NCBI GenBank assembly: GCA_036013505.1
Contig: CP107851.1
Coordinates: 7,922,001-7,986,000, forward strand
DNA from: Streptomyces sp. NBC_00510
Lineage (GTDB): Bacteria > Actinomycetota > Actinomycetes > Streptomycetales > Streptomycetaceae
Direction: 5' to 3'
Length of the DNA stretch: 64,000 nucleotides
The notes beneath the pieces were generated by a model. The model had not been told where the DNA came from. It did no database searches and was given only the letters and a program-made list of their open reading frames with translations. This document shows positions 49,109 through 58,153 of this stretch, in pieces (the first letter of the stretch is position 1; each line of letters opens with the position of its first letter). A program made the position numbers and the translations under genes.

Positions 49109-49828
49109 ATGTCCGATTCCACCGGGTACCGCTATGACGAGCTGGGTGCGCTGTTCCTCAACTGCACGCTGAAGCGCTCCCCCGAGGTCAGCAACACCGA
49201 GGGGCTCATCGACCGCAGCCGCGCCCTGATGGAGGCGCAGGGGGTCCGCACCGAGGTCGTCCGCGCCGTCGACGAGGACATCGCCACCGGCGTCTGGCCC
49301 GACATGACCGAGCACGGCTGGCGGACCGACGCCTGGCCCGCCCTGTACGAGAAGGTGCTCGCCGCCGACATCCTCGTCCTGTGCGGCCCGATCTGGCTCG
49401 GCGACAACTCCTCCGTCACCAAGCGTGTCGTCGAGCGGCTCTACGCCTGCTCCAGCCTGCTCAACGACCGCGGCCAGTACGCCTACTACGGCCGGGTCGG
49501 CGGCTGTCTCGTCACGGGCAACGAGGACGGCGTCAAGCACTGCGCCATGAACCTCCTCTACAGCCTCCAGCACCTGGGCTACACCGTCCCGCCGCAGGCC
49601 GACGCCGGCTGGATCGGCGAGGCCGGCCCCGGGCCCTCCTACCTCGACCCGGGCTCCGGCGGCCCGGAGAACGACTTCACCAACCGGAACCTCTCCTTCA
49701 TGACCTGGAACCTGATGCACCTGGCCGCCCTGCTCAAGCGCTCCGGCGGCATCCCGGGCCACGGCAACCAGCGGAGCGCCTGGGACGCCGGCTGCCGCCC
49801 CGACTTCGCGAACCCGGAGCACCGCTGA
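49109..49828 (+). CDS. flavodoxin-like NAD(P)H-dependent reductase
   Basis: 239 residues. Flavodoxin fold of the NADPH-dependent FMN reductase type: ALFLNCTLKRSPEVSNTEGL (phosphate loop region), IDRSRALMEAQGVRTEVVRA, AADILVLCGPIWLGDNSSVT (FMN ring loop) and GGCLVTGNEDGVKHCAMNLL. It probably reduces quinones, flavins or nitro compounds. One base separates it from the next gene, an NAD(P)H-binding protein, so they form an operon of small redox proteins. Confidence 0.87.
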   Translation: MSDSTGYRYDELGALFLNCTLKRSPEVSNTEGLIDRSRALMEAQGVRTEVVRAVDEDIATGVWPDMTEHGWRTDAWPALYEKVLAADILVLCGPIWLGDNSSVTKRVVERLYACSSLLNDRGQYAYYGRVGGCLVTGNEDGVKHCAMNLLYSLQHLGYTVPPQADAGWIGEAGPGPSYLDPGSGGPENDFTNRNLSFMTWNLMHLAALLKRSGGIPGHGNQRSAWDAGCRPDFANPEHR

Positions 49829-49829
49829 C

Positions 49830-50441
49830 ATGCGCATCGCGATCTTCGGAGCCACCGGCCACGTGGGACGCGAACTCGTGGCGCAGGCGCTCGACGCGGG
49901 CCACGAGGTCACCGCCCTGGCCCGCGACCCCGCAGCGCTCCCTCCGCACGAACGGCTGACGGTCGTACCCGGCGACGTCCGGGACCCCGAGGCCGTCGGC
50001 CGCGTGATCGCGGGCGCCGACGGGGTGCTCAGCGCCCTCGGCACCCGCTCCCCGCGCGGCGGGACGGTCTGCGCCGACGGGATGCGGCGCATCCTCCCCG
50101 CCATGCGGGCGCTCGGCGTACGGCGGCTGGTGGCCGTCGGCGCCTACGGGTCGGGACCCGGCCGGCGCGGTGTGTACCGGGCCGCGACCTCGCTGGTCAT
50201 CCCGGCCATCATGCGGGACAAGGACCGCCAGGAGGAGCTGATCCGCGCCGAGGGCGACCTGTGGACGATCGTGCGGCCCGCCGTCGTCACCGGCGGCCGC
50301 TACTCCGGTGTCTACCGCACCGGATCCGACCTGCGGCTCGGTCTCGCCTCCCGGGTCAGCCGGGCCGACGTCGCCGACTTCATGCTCCGTGCCCTCGGCT
50401 CCGAGGACTGCGTACGGCGGGCGGTGGCCATCAGCTCCTGA
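49830..50441 (+). CDS. NAD(P)H-binding atypical SDR
   Basis: 203 residues starting MRIAIFGATGHVGRELVAQA (GxxGxxG motif), then VTALARDP, VVPGDVRDPEAVGRVIAGAD, VLSALGTRSP, a VAVGAYGSGP turn and WTIVRPAVVTGGRYSGVYRT. This is the SDR a5/BLVRB-like group of NADPH-binding flavin reductases or redox sensors. It begins 1 bp after the flavodoxin-like gene and is probably translationally linked to it. Substrate unknown. Confidence 0.87.
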   Translation: MRIAIFGATGHVGRELVAQALDAGHEVTALARDPAALPPHERLTVVPGDVRDPEAVGRVIAGADGVLSALGTRSPRGGTVCADGMRRILPAMRALGVRRLVAVGAYGSGPGRRGVYRAATSLVIPAIMRDKDRQEELIRAEGDLWTIVRPAVVTGGRYSGVYRTGSDLRLGLASRVSRADVADFMLRALGSEDCVRRAVAISS

Positions 50442-50531
50442 CCGCCCGGACGGCCCACCGCGGGCGGCGCCCCCCGCGGCGGGCGCCGAGACTGGCCGTA
50501 CGCGCCCGCACCGCCCCGGAAGGACCCCGCC

Positions 50532-51068
50532 ATGCCCACCAACCGCCGCAAGGACCTCGGACTGCTCGCGCTGCGCCTCGGGACCGGCTCGGTGCTCTTC
50601 GCGCACGGCGCCCAGAAGCTCTTCGGCTGGTTCGGCGGCCACGGCCTGGAGGGCACGGGCGAGGCGATGGAGTCCATGGGCTTCCGGCCCGGCCGGCGCA
50701 GCGCGCTCGCCTCGGGCCTCGCCGAGGCCGGCGGCGGCACCCTGCTGGCGCTCGGCCTGGCCACCCCGGCCGCGGGCGCGGCCGCCGCCGGCGGGATGGC
50801 CGGCGCCGTCTCCGTGCACCTGCCGGCCGGCTTCTTCTCCGCCTCGGGCGGCTTCGAGCACCCGGCCTTCCTCGGCTTCACGGCCGCCGCGATCGGCATC
50901 GCCGGGCCCGGCCGCTACTCCCTGGACCATCTGACCGGCGACGTACTGGACTGCTCCTGGACGGTCGTGGCCTCCTTCGCGGCCAGTGCCGTCGCCGCGG
51001 CGGTGGTGATCTCCCGCCGCAACGCCGCCGTACGCGCCGACATGGCGGCCGAACTGCCGCAGCCCTGA
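50532..51068 (+). CDS. DoxX-family membrane protein
   Basis: 178 residues from the ATG at 50532 (CGGAAGGA upstream) with four membrane helices. DoxX signature: LRLGTGSVLFAHGAQKLFGW then FGGHGLEGTGEAMESMGFRP, followed by ALASGLAEAGGGTLLALGL and GGMAGAVSVHLPAGFF. DoxX proteins associate with redox/thiol (SodA, sulfurtransferase) systems in mycobacteria, but single genes like this have no assigned function. Same strand as the two preceding redox genes, 90 bp away. Confidence 0.88.
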   Translation: MPTNRRKDLGLLALRLGTGSVLFAHGAQKLFGWFGGHGLEGTGEAMESMGFRPGRRSALASGLAEAGGGTLLALGLATPAAGAAAAGGMAGAVSVHLPAGFFSASGGFEHPAFLGFTAAAIGIAGPGRYSLDHLTGDVLDCSWTVVASFAASAVAAAVVISRRNAAVRADMAAELPQP

Positions 51069-51136
51069 CCGGACGGTGGACGCGGCGGTCCGGTCCTGAC
51101 ACAGTCCTGCTCTCGGCACCGAGAGACGGGACAGGG

Positions 51137-52300
51137 ATGGGCGACCGGGCGGACCACCAGTACGAGATCTACCTCAACGGGCTCGCGGGCGTGCTGCCCG
51201 CGCTCCCCACCGACCTGACGCGGCTGGAGGGACTGGCCGCCGAGCGCCTGGCGCCCGGCCCCTTCGGCTACGTCGCCGGCAGCGCGGGCAGCGGCCGCAC
51301 GGAACGCGCCAACCGGGAGGCCCTGGACCGGCTGCGGATCGTGCCGCGCATGCTGCGCGACGTGTCCGCGCGCGACCTGACGGTGGAGGTCCTCGGCCGC
51401 ACGCTGAGCGCCCCGCTCGCGCTGGGCCCGGTCGGCGTGCTGTCGATCGTGCACCCCGACGCCGAGCGCGCGGCCGCCCGTGCCGCCGCCGCGCAAGGGG
51501 TGCCCTTCGTGCTCTCCTCGGCGTCCAGCACGCCCATGGAGGAGGTCGCCGAGGCGATGGGCGACGCGGAACGCTGGTTCCAGCTGTACTGGGCCAAGGA
51601 CCGCGAGGTCACGCGGAGCTTCCTGGGCCGTGCCAGGGCCGCCGGCTACACCGCGCTGCTCGTCACCCTCGACACCCCGTTGCTCGCCTGGCGCCCCCGC
51701 GACCTGGACCAGGCGTACCTGCCCTTCCTCAAGGGCATCGGCACCGCCAACTACTTCACCGACCCGGCCTTCCTCGCGGGCCTCGCCAAGCCCGTCGAGG
51801 AGGACCTGAACGCGGCCGTCCTGCACTTCGTCGGCATGTTCGCCGACCCCGGCAAGACCTGGCCCGACCTCGCCTTCCTGCGCGAGAACTGGGACGGCCC
51901 CATCGTCCTCAAGGGCGTGCAACACCCCGACGACGCCCGTCTGGCCGCCGACGCCGGCATGGACGGCGTCGTCGTCTCCAACCACGGCGGCCGCCAGGTC
52001 GGCGGCGCGATCGGCGCCGCCGAGACCCTGCCCGCCGTGGCCCGCGCCGTCGGCGACCGACTCGCCGTCCTCTTCGACAGCGGCATCCGCACCGGCGACG
52101 ACGTCCTCAAGGCGCTCGCCCTCGGTGCCGACGCCGTCCTCGTCGGCCGCCCCTACGCCTACGGCCTCGGCCTCGACGGCCAGGCGGGCGTCGAGCACGT
52201 CATCCGCTGCCTGCTCGCCGAGTTCGACCTCACCCTCGCCCTGTCGGGCCACTCCCGCCCGGGGGACCTGGGTCCGGAGGCGCTGTCCTTGGGGTCGTGA
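51137..52300 (+). CDS. FMN-dependent alpha-hydroxy-acid oxidase (lactate 2-monooxygenase-like)
   Basis: 387 residues from the ATG at 51137. FMN-dependent (S)-2-hydroxy-acid dehydrogenase TIM barrel: YVAGSAGSGRTERANREAL, LSAPLALGPVGVLSIVHPDA, FQLYWAKDREVTRSFLGRA, VVVSNHGGRQVGGAIGAAET (active-site His and Arg), LFDSGIRTGDDVLKALALGA and LVGRPYAYGL. The extended ATGRTERANREA start and the loop LDQAYLPFLKGIGTANYF resemble lactate 2-monooxygenase, which converts lactate to acetate, CO2 and water. Exact substrate uncertain. Confidence 0.88.
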   Translation: MGDRADHQYEIYLNGLAGVLPALPTDLTRLEGLAAERLAPGPFGYVAGSAGSGRTERANREALDRLRIVPRMLRDVSARDLTVEVLGRTLSAPLALGPVGVLSIVHPDAERAAARAAAAQGVPFVLSSASSTPMEEVAEAMGDAERWFQLYWAKDREVTRSFLGRARAAGYTALLVTLDTPLLAWRPRDLDQAYLPFLKGIGTANYFTDPAFLAGLAKPVEEDLNAAVLHFVGMFADPGKTWPDLAFLRENWDGPIVLKGVQHPDDARLAADAGMDGVVVSNHGGRQVGGAIGAAETLPAVARAVGDRLAVLFDSGIRTGDDVLKALALGADAVLVGRPYAYGLGLDGQAGVEHVIRCLLAEFDLTLALSGHSRPGDLGPEALSLGS

Positions 52301-52307
52301 CAGGGCG

Positions 52308-53027
52308 TCAGGCAGGGGCGCCGGCCGGCTTGCGGACGCGGAAGGCGAACTGCCCGCAGTAGGTGAGCTTGCGGAGGTTCGCCAGGGCGGCGCCCCGCTT
52401 CGTCCGCTGCGCCCAGGTGTCGATCTCGGCGTTCAGGGGCGACGCCTCGTCCCAGTACCGGCCGTACTCGGGCGGCCGGCCGTGGTACGAGCGCATGATG
52501 AGGGTCACCCCGTCCAGGGAGGGCCGGATCTCCTCCAGGGCGAGCCCGGCCTCCTCGACCAGCACCCGGAAGCCGTAGGGCGTGTAGTTCCAGAGGCTGA
52601 AGGAGTGGTACGGCTCGAACTGCGAGGTGCTGCCGATGAAGACCGCGCCCGGCCGCAGCACGCGGCCGATCTCGGCCAGCAGCTCCCTCGGACGGGAGAC
52701 GTGCTCGAACACCTGGTGCGAGTAGATCAGCGGGACGGCGCCGGTGCGGAAGGGCAGCCGGACGCCGTCGTAGTGGACGACCGGGTCCCCGCCGGCGGTG
52801 CGCTGCCGTGCCTCGGGGGAGTCGCCGATGTCGACGCCCACCCAGCGCACCTCCGGGTTGTGCCGGCGGAAGCGCGCGGCCGAGGTGCCGCGGCCGCAGC
52901 CGAGGTCCACCACCTGGTCCGGCGCGTGGGCGGAGGTCATGGCCTCGTCGAGGTAGAAGCGCGACGTGACCTGGCGGGCGTGGTCGTCGGGGATGCAGTC
53001 GCGCATGAGCTCCCACAGGGTTGCCAT
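52308..53027 (-). CDS. class I SAM-dependent methyltransferase
   Basis: 239 residues from the ATG at 53027; earlier in-frame codons lack coding character. Motif I is VVDLGCGRGTSAARF (about residues 37-51), then WVGVDIGDSPEARQR (acidic SAM loop), PLIYSHQVFEHVSRPRELL, GRVLRPGAVFIGSTSQFEPY. The SHQVFEHV segment is the Methyltransf_11 signature, as in enzymes acting on sugars, lipids or small molecules. The C-terminal 70 residues form an extra helical part. Acceptor unknown. Convergent with the hydroxy-acid oxidase, 7 bp apart. Confidence 0.87.
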   Translation of the reverse strand: MATLWELMRDCIPDDHARQVTSRFYLDEAMTSAHAPDQVVDLGCGRGTSAARFRRHNPEVRWVGVDIGDSPEARQRTAGGDPVVHYDGVRLPFRTGAVPLIYSHQVFEHVSRPRELLAEIGRVLRPGAVFIGSTSQFEPYHSFSLWNYTPYGFRVLVEEAGLALEEIRPSLDGVTLIMRSYHGRPPEYGRYWDEASPLNAEIDTWAQRTKRGAALANLRKLTYCGQFAFRVRKPAGAPA

Positions 53028-53160
53028 GGACCCGATGCTACGGACGGCCCGCGGGCCGGGACCAGCGGCGCGCGGCCGTGGCCGTGCCCGCACCGCCGTC
53101 CGGGCCCGGTCCCGCGCCATGCGGACCGGAACTGACCGCAAGGCAGGCGAGCATGACGGC

Positions 53161-53583
53161 ATGACGACGACATTCCGTGGCGTGGCCACCATCCGCTACC
53201 ACGCACAGGACCTCGCGGCCGCCAAGGCCTGGTACACCGAACTGCTCGGCATCGAGCCCTACTTCGACACCCCGGACTACATCGAGTTCCGCCTCGGCGA
53301 CCACAGCCAGGAGCTGGGCGTCTCCCGCACGCCCTCCGCGCCCGCCGGCGTCGTCGCCTACTGGCACGTCGACGACGTCGAGGCGGTCTGGGAGCGGCTC
53401 CTCGCCCTGGGGGCCCGCCCGCACGAGGCACCGCGCGACTACGGCCACGGCTTCGTCGCCGGCGCGGCGCTCGACCCCTTCGGCAACCTGCTCGGCGTGA
53501 TGTACAACCCGCACTTCGTGGAGGTGGCCGAGGTGACCGGCGGCGCCGGCCGGAGCGTCACCGGTGCGCCAGCGGGAGGGTGA
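53161..53583 (+). CDS. VOC-family (glyoxalase-fold) protein
   Basis: 140 residues from the ATG at 53161. Two beta-alpha-beta-beta-beta modules: TIRYHAQDLAAAKAWYTELL, GIEPYFDTPDYIEFRLGDHS, VVAYWHVDDVEAVWERLLAL and VAGAALDPFGNLLGVMYNPH. Metal-ligand candidates are His near residue 14, Glu in the central strand and the final Asp/Glu. Single-domain VOC proteins include bleomycin-type resistance, dioxygenases and fosfomycin-like enzymes; which one is not decidable. The 3' end overlaps the convergent SpoIIE gene by 26 bp. Confidence 0.85.
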   Translation: MTTTFRGVATIRYHAQDLAAAKAWYTELLGIEPYFDTPDYIEFRLGDHSQELGVSRTPSAPAGVVAYWHVDDVEAVWERLLALGARPHEAPRDYGHGFVAGAALDPFGNLLGVMYNPHFVEVAEVTGGAGRSVTGAPAGG

Positions 53584-55471
53584 ACCAGACCGTCTTGCCG
53601 TCGCTGGACGGCCGGGTGCCCCAGCCCGTGGCCAGGGCCTCCACCAGCAGCAGACCGCGCCCCGACTCGTCGCCGAGTTCGGCCGGACGGCGCTGCGGGA
53701 TGTGCGTGCTGTGGTCGGTGACCTCGACGGTGATCTCCCGGTCGGTACGGTGCAGCCGCAGCCGCAACGGCCCCTGGGCGTGCCGCACGGCGTTGGTGAG
53801 GACCTCCGAGGCCAGCAGGCAGGCGGCGTCCGAGATCTCCTCGCAGCCCCACTGCGCCAGGGTCCCGCGGACGAAGCCGCGCGCGTCGGCGACCGCCGAG
53901 GGGACGGCCGTGACCTCCATGGCGGTCGCGGCGAGCGGGGCCTCGGGCAGCCGGGCGAGCAGCAGGGTGACGTCGTCGGCGTGGCCGTCGGCGTCGGGGC
54001 GGAGCGAGGCCAGCACCGTGTCGGCGGCCTCCTCCAGCCCGGGGGAGCGGGCGAAGGCGGTGCGCAGCTCCGTGCCGAGCCGGCGGAGCTGTGCGTCGAT
54101 GTCGGAGCGCGGCGTCTCGACCAGCCCGTCGGTGTACAGCACGAGCGTCGACCCGGCGGGGACGGGCAGGCACACCTGCTGGTGCGGCACGTCGCCGACG
54201 CCGAGCGGCACGCTGATCGGCGCGGGCAGTTCGCGCACGGCGGCCTCGGGGCCGGGATCCACCAGCAGCACCGGAAGATGGCCCGCAGAGCAGACCGTCA
54301 CCTCGCCCGCGTCCGGGTCCACCACCAGGTAGCAGCAGGTGACGAGCTGGTCGGGCAGGTCGGTGACGAAGGCGTCGAGCGCCTGCATCAACTGCCGCGG
54401 GGGTATCCCGGTCTTGGCCAGCGCGCGGGCCGCCGACCGCAACTGCCCCATCACCGCGGCTGCCTCCAGGCCACGCCCCATCACATCGCCGATGAGCACA
54501 CCCACCTGACCGCCGCCCAGCGGGATGAGGTCGAACCAGTCACCGCCGACGCCCGCGCCCTGCGTGGCGGGGAAGTAGCGGCTGGCGGTGCGCATGCCGG
54601 GCGGCTCGACCGGTGACCCCATGAGGCTGCGCTGCAGGGTCAGCGCGATGTGCCGCTGCTGCCGGTACAGCTCCGTCAGCTCCTCCTCGGCACGCTTGAG
54701 GTCGGCGATGTCGCGCACGATGGAGCAGGCGCCCACGATGGCCCCGTCGCGGTCGCGGATCGGCCAGAGGGTCACGTCCACGTCGAGCAGGTGCCCGGTG
54801 CTCGTCACCCGCAGCGTCTCGAAGTGCTCCACCCGCTCGCCCCGGCCGAGCCGCTCCAGCAGGGTCGCGATCTCCTCCTTCAGGTGCGCCGGGGCCAGCA
54901 TGGACACGTGCCGGCCGATGGCCTCCTCCGCCGCGTAGCCGTACAGCCGCTGTGCCGCGGCGTTCCAGTAGGTGATGCGGCCGTCGAGGGTCTTGGCGAG
55001 GATCGCGTCCTGGGACGACTCGACGAGCACCGCCAGCTCGTTGATGCGCTCCTCGGCGGCCTTGCGCTCGCTGACGTCGCGCACCGCCGCGGAGATCAGC
55101 AGGCCGTCGGCGGTCTGCAGCGGACTCAGGCTGATCTCGACGGGGAACTCCCGGCCGTCCTTGCGCAGCCCGTACAGCTCCAGCCCGGCGCCCATCGGCC
55201 GTACCTGCTGGTTGTGCGCGTAGCCGTGCCGGTAGGCGGGGTGGTGGCCGCGGAAGCGATCGGGGACCAGCACCTCGACGGGGCGGCCCAGCAGTTCCTG
55301 CCGGGTGTGGCCGAACAGGGACTCGGTCTGGGCGTTGACCAGTCTGATGACACCGGTGCCGTCCACGATGACCATCGCGTCCGGGGCCGCCTCCAGCAGC
55401 GCGCGGAACATCTCCTCGGCGGCCGGGTCGCCGACCGCCGGGGCCGGCGTGTCGGTCCTGGTCTCGTGCAT
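53558..55471 (-). CDS. PAS-PAS-SpoIIE phosphatase with RsbW-like ATPase tail
   Basis: 637 residues from the ATG at 55471 (AGGGGGA 6 bp upstream). Two PAS domains (about 20-135 and 145-265; MVIVDGTGVIRLVNAQTESL, AILAKTLDGRITYWNAAAQR), then SpoIIE/PP2C at about 290-500 with GVGGDWFDLIPLGGGQVGVL, IGDVMGRGLEAA, YTDGLVETPRSDID and ADDVTLLLARL (metal residues intact), and a C-terminal HATPase_c (EVLTNAVRHAQGPL, GRGLLLVEALATGWG). Same architecture as the phosphatase at 44.9-47.3 kb but without GAF. Part of a partner-switching sigma-factor control system; divergent from phosphoketolase. Confidence 0.92.
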   Translation of the reverse strand: MHETRTDTPAPAVGDPAAEEMFRALLEAAPDAMVIVDGTGVIRLVNAQTESLFGHTRQELLGRPVEVLVPDRFRGHHPAYRHGYAHNQQVRPMGAGLELYGLRKDGREFPVEISLSPLQTADGLLISAAVRDVSERKAAEERINELAVLVESSQDAILAKTLDGRITYWNAAAQRLYGYAAEEAIGRHVSMLAPAHLKEEIATLLERLGRGERVEHFETLRVTSTGHLLDVDVTLWPIRDRDGAIVGACSIVRDIADLKRAEEELTELYRQQRHIALTLQRSLMGSPVEPPGMRTASRYFPATQGAGVGGDWFDLIPLGGGQVGVLIGDVMGRGLEAAAVMGQLRSAARALAKTGIPPRQLMQALDAFVTDLPDQLVTCCYLVVDPDAGEVTVCSAGHLPVLLVDPGPEAAVRELPAPISVPLGVGDVPHQQVCLPVPAGSTLVLYTDGLVETPRSDIDAQLRRLGTELRTAFARSPGLEEAADTVLASLRPDADGHADDVTLLLARLPEAPLAATAMEVTAVPSAVADARGFVRGTLAQWGCEEISDAACLLASEVLTNAVRHAQGPLRLRLHRTDREITVEVTDHSTHIPQRRPAELGDESGRGLLLVEALATGWGTRPSSDGKTVWFTLPLAHR

Positions 55472-55489
55472 CGTGGTCCCCCTGTCCAT

Positions 55490-55765
55490 CCGGGTCCGTT
55501 CGGGGCCGATTCCGGGACCGTAGGGCCTGGCGGCGGGCCGTGCCGGGGATGCGCCGAAACCGGTCCGGTTCGCCCGAATCCGCTCAATCCGCGATCTTCC
55601 CTGCCCCCTCCTGCGGCACGCGCGCTCCAGATCACGGCCCGTGTCGGACATCCCGTCGGCGTCCGGACCACCGGAAGAGGCCCCATCCGGCCCTAGCGGA
55701 CCGTCATCGGGAGTGCCGAGTCTGGGAAGGAGAGGTCTCCCGTACCCGACGTTTCGGAGGAAGCC
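55490..55765. other. divergent control region of phosphatase and phosphoketolase
   Basis: 276 bp with no gene. The part near 55765 holds GGAGGAAGCC, the phosphoketolase ribosome site. A GGGAAGGAGA-GG-TCTCCC partial palindrome lies at about 55722-55741. No clear housekeeping promoter is seen on either strand. Confidence 0.4.
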
Positions 55766-58120
55766 ATGCACGACGAGGAGCTCCGTGCCCTCGACGCCCA
55801 TTGGCGCGCCGCGAACTACCTGGCCGTCGGCCAGATCTACCTGATGGGCAATCCGCTCCTGGCCGAACCGCTCCGCCCCGAACACGTGAAACCACGGCTG
55901 CTCGGCCACTGGGGCACCTCGCCCGGCCTGAACCTCGTGTACACCCACCTCAACCGGGTGATCAAGGCCCGCGGGCAGCGGGAGCTCGCCGTCTGGGGCC
56001 CGGGGCACGGCGGCCCGGCCGTCCTGGCGAACGCGTGGCTGGAGGGCACGTACTCGCAGACCTACCCGGACGTCCCCCGTGACGCCGCGGGCATGGACCG
56101 GCTGTTCCGGCAGTTCTCCTTCCCCGGGGGCGTGCCGAGCCACGTCGCGCCGGAGACCCCCGGCTCGATCCACGAGGGCGGTGAGCTGGGCTACTCGCTC
56201 TCGCACGCCTACGGTGCCGCCTTCGACCACCCCGAACTCGTCGTCACCTGCGTCATCGGCGACGGCGAGGCCGAGACCGGGCCGCTCGCCGCGTCCTGGC
56301 ACTCCAACAAGTTCCTCGACCCCGTCCACGACGGGGCCGTCCTGCCCGTGCTGCACCTGAACGGCTACAAGATCGCCAACCCGACCGTACTGGCCCGCAT
56401 CCCGGAGGGCGAGCTCGACGAACTGCTGCGCGGCTACGGACACGAGCCGCTGCACGTCACCGGGGACGACCCGATGGCCGTGCACGCCGCGATGGCCGAG
56501 GCGATGGACACCGCCCTGGACCGCATCGCGCAGATCCAGGCCGCCGCCCGCGAGGGCGGGGAGAGCGGGCGCCCGCGCTGGCCCGTGATCGTGCTGCGCA
56601 CGCCCAAGGGGTGGACCGGCCCGGCCGAGGTCGACGGCCTGCCCGTGGAGGGCACGTGGCGCGCCCACCAAGTGCCGTTGGCCGCGGTCCGCGACAACCC
56701 CCAGCACCTGCGGCAGCTCGAGCAGTGGATGCGCTCGTACCGGCCGCAGGAGCTGTTCGACGAGCACGGCGCGCCCACCGCCGCGGTGCTGGCCTGCGTC
56801 CCCGAGGGCGACCTGCGGCTCGGCGCCACCCCGTACGCCAACGGCGGGCTGCTGCTGCGCGACCTGCCCGTGCCGCCCCTGGAGCGGTTCGCCGTCGAGG
56901 TCGACAAGCCGGGCGTGACCCTGCACGAGCCCACCCGGATCCTCGGCGACCTGCTGGAACGCGTCATGGCCGACACCGCCGAGCGCCGCGACTTCCGGCT
57001 CGTCGGCCCCGACGAGACCGCCTCCAACCGGCTCCAGGCGGTCTACGAGGCCAGCGGCAAGGCCTGGCAGGCCGAGGTGCTCCCGGTCGACGAGAACCTC
57101 GACCGGCACGGCCGCGTCATGGAGATCCTGTCCGAGCACACCTGCCAGGGCTGGCTGGAGGGCTACCTCCTCACCGGCAGGCACGGGCTGTTCTCCTGCT
57201 ACGAGGCCTTCGTCCACATCGTCGACTCCATGGTGAACCAGCACGTCAAGTGGCTGCGCACCACGCGGGCGCTGCCCTGGCGCCGCCCCATCGCCTCCCT
57301 GAACTACCTGCTGACCTCGCACGTGTGGCGGCAGGACCACAACGGCTTCTCCCACCAGGACCCCGGCTTCATCGACCACATCCTCAACAAGGCGCCCGAG
57401 GTCGTGCGGGTCTACCTGCCGCCGGACGCCAACACCCTGCTGTCGACCGCCGAGCACGTGCTGCACAGCCGCGACTACGTCAACGTGGTCGTCGCCGGCA
57501 AGCAGCCCTGCTTCGACTGGCTCGACCTCGACGCCGCCCGCGCCCACTGCGCCCGCGGCGCGGGAGTCTGGCAGTGGGCGGGCACCGAGGACGGCACCCG
57601 CGAACCGGACGTCGTCCTCGCCTGCGCGGGGGACGTGCCCACCCAGGAGGTGCTGGCCGCCGCCTCACTGATCCGCCGTCATCTGCCCGAGCTGGCCGTA
57701 CGGGTGGTCAACGTGGTCGACCTCGCGCGGCTGGTGCCCAAGGACGAGCATCCGCACGGCATGGCGGACCCGGAGTACGACGCGCTCTTCACCCGCGACA
57801 AGCCGGTGATCTTCGCCTACCACGGCTACCCGTGGCTCATCCACCGGCTCGCCTACCGCCGCACCGGCCACGCCCACCTGCACGTGCGCGGCTACAAGGA
57901 GATCGGCACCACGACCACGCCCTTCGACATGGTCGTCCGCAACGACCTCGACCGCTTCCGGCTGGTCATGGACGTCATCGACCGCGTGCCGGGACTCGCG
58001 GTGCGGGCCGCGCCGGTACGCCAGCTGATGGAGGACGCCCGGCTGCGGCACCACGCGTGGATCCGCGAGCACGGCGTGGACCTGCCCGAGGTCACCGAGT
58101 GGACGTGGCCGGGACGGTGA
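55766..58120 (+). CDS. xfp: xylulose-5-/fructose-6-phosphate phosphoketolase
   Basis: 784 residues from the ATG at 55766. Thiamine-diphosphate enzyme that splits xylulose 5-phosphate (or fructose 6-phosphate) with phosphate into acetyl phosphate and an aldose phosphate. Phosphoketolase signatures: YLMGNPLL, GPGHGGPAVLANAWLEGTYS, the ThDP/Mg motif in VIGDGEAETGPLAASWHSNK with HLNGYKI, TPKGWTGP, SCYEAFVHIVDSMVNQH and ETSHPWRQ-like NGFSHQDPGFIDH. Full length. It provides a carbon shortcut to acetyl phosphate. Regulated perhaps by stress signalling given the neighbour, but that is speculation. Confidence 0.96.
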   Translation: MHDEELRALDAHWRAANYLAVGQIYLMGNPLLAEPLRPEHVKPRLLGHWGTSPGLNLVYTHLNRVIKARGQRELAVWGPGHGGPAVLANAWLEGTYSQTYPDVPRDAAGMDRLFRQFSFPGGVPSHVAPETPGSIHEGGELGYSLSHAYGAAFDHPELVVTCVIGDGEAETGPLAASWHSNKFLDPVHDGAVLPVLHLNGYKIANPTVLARIPEGELDELLRGYGHEPLHVTGDDPMAVHAAMAEAMDTALDRIAQIQAAAREGGESGRPRWPVIVLRTPKGWTGPAEVDGLPVEGTWRAHQVPLAAVRDNPQHLRQLEQWMRSYRPQELFDEHGAPTAAVLACVPEGDLRLGATPYANGGLLLRDLPVPPLERFAVEVDKPGVTLHEPTRILGDLLERVMADTAERRDFRLVGPDETASNRLQAVYEASGKAWQAEVLPVDENLDRHGRVMEILSEHTCQGWLEGYLLTGRHGLFSCYEAFVHIVDSMVNQHVKWLRTTRALPWRRPIASLNYLLTSHVWRQDHNGFSHQDPGFIDHILNKAPEVVRVYLPPDANTLLSTAEHVLHSRDYVNVVVAGKQPCFDWLDLDAARAHCARGAGVWQWAGTEDGTREPDVVLACAGDVPTQEVLAAASLIRRHLPELAVRVVNVVDLARLVPKDEHPHGMADPEYDALFTRDKPVIFAYHGYPWLIHRLAYRRTGHAHLHVRGYKEIGTTTTPFDMVVRNDLDRFRLVMDVIDRVPGLAVRAAPVRQLMEDARLRHHAWIREHGVDLPEVTEWTWPGR

Positions 58121-58121
58121 C

Positions 58122-58149
58122 CGGCTGACCCGCGGGCGACCGTCAGCCG
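58122..58149. terminator. bidirectional terminator
   Basis: CGGCTGAC / GTCAGCCG, 8-bp stem with a 12-base loop, between the convergent phosphoketolase and DMT-transporter genes. Confidence 0.6.
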
Positions 58150-58153
58150 TCCT

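Noticed and set aside
55472..57547. N-terminal 690-residue extension of the second SpoIIE phosphatase, antisense to phosphoketolase
   Set aside because: It is pure shadow of the phosphoketolase gene; the PAS domains start right after the ATG at 55471, which has a good ribosome site.
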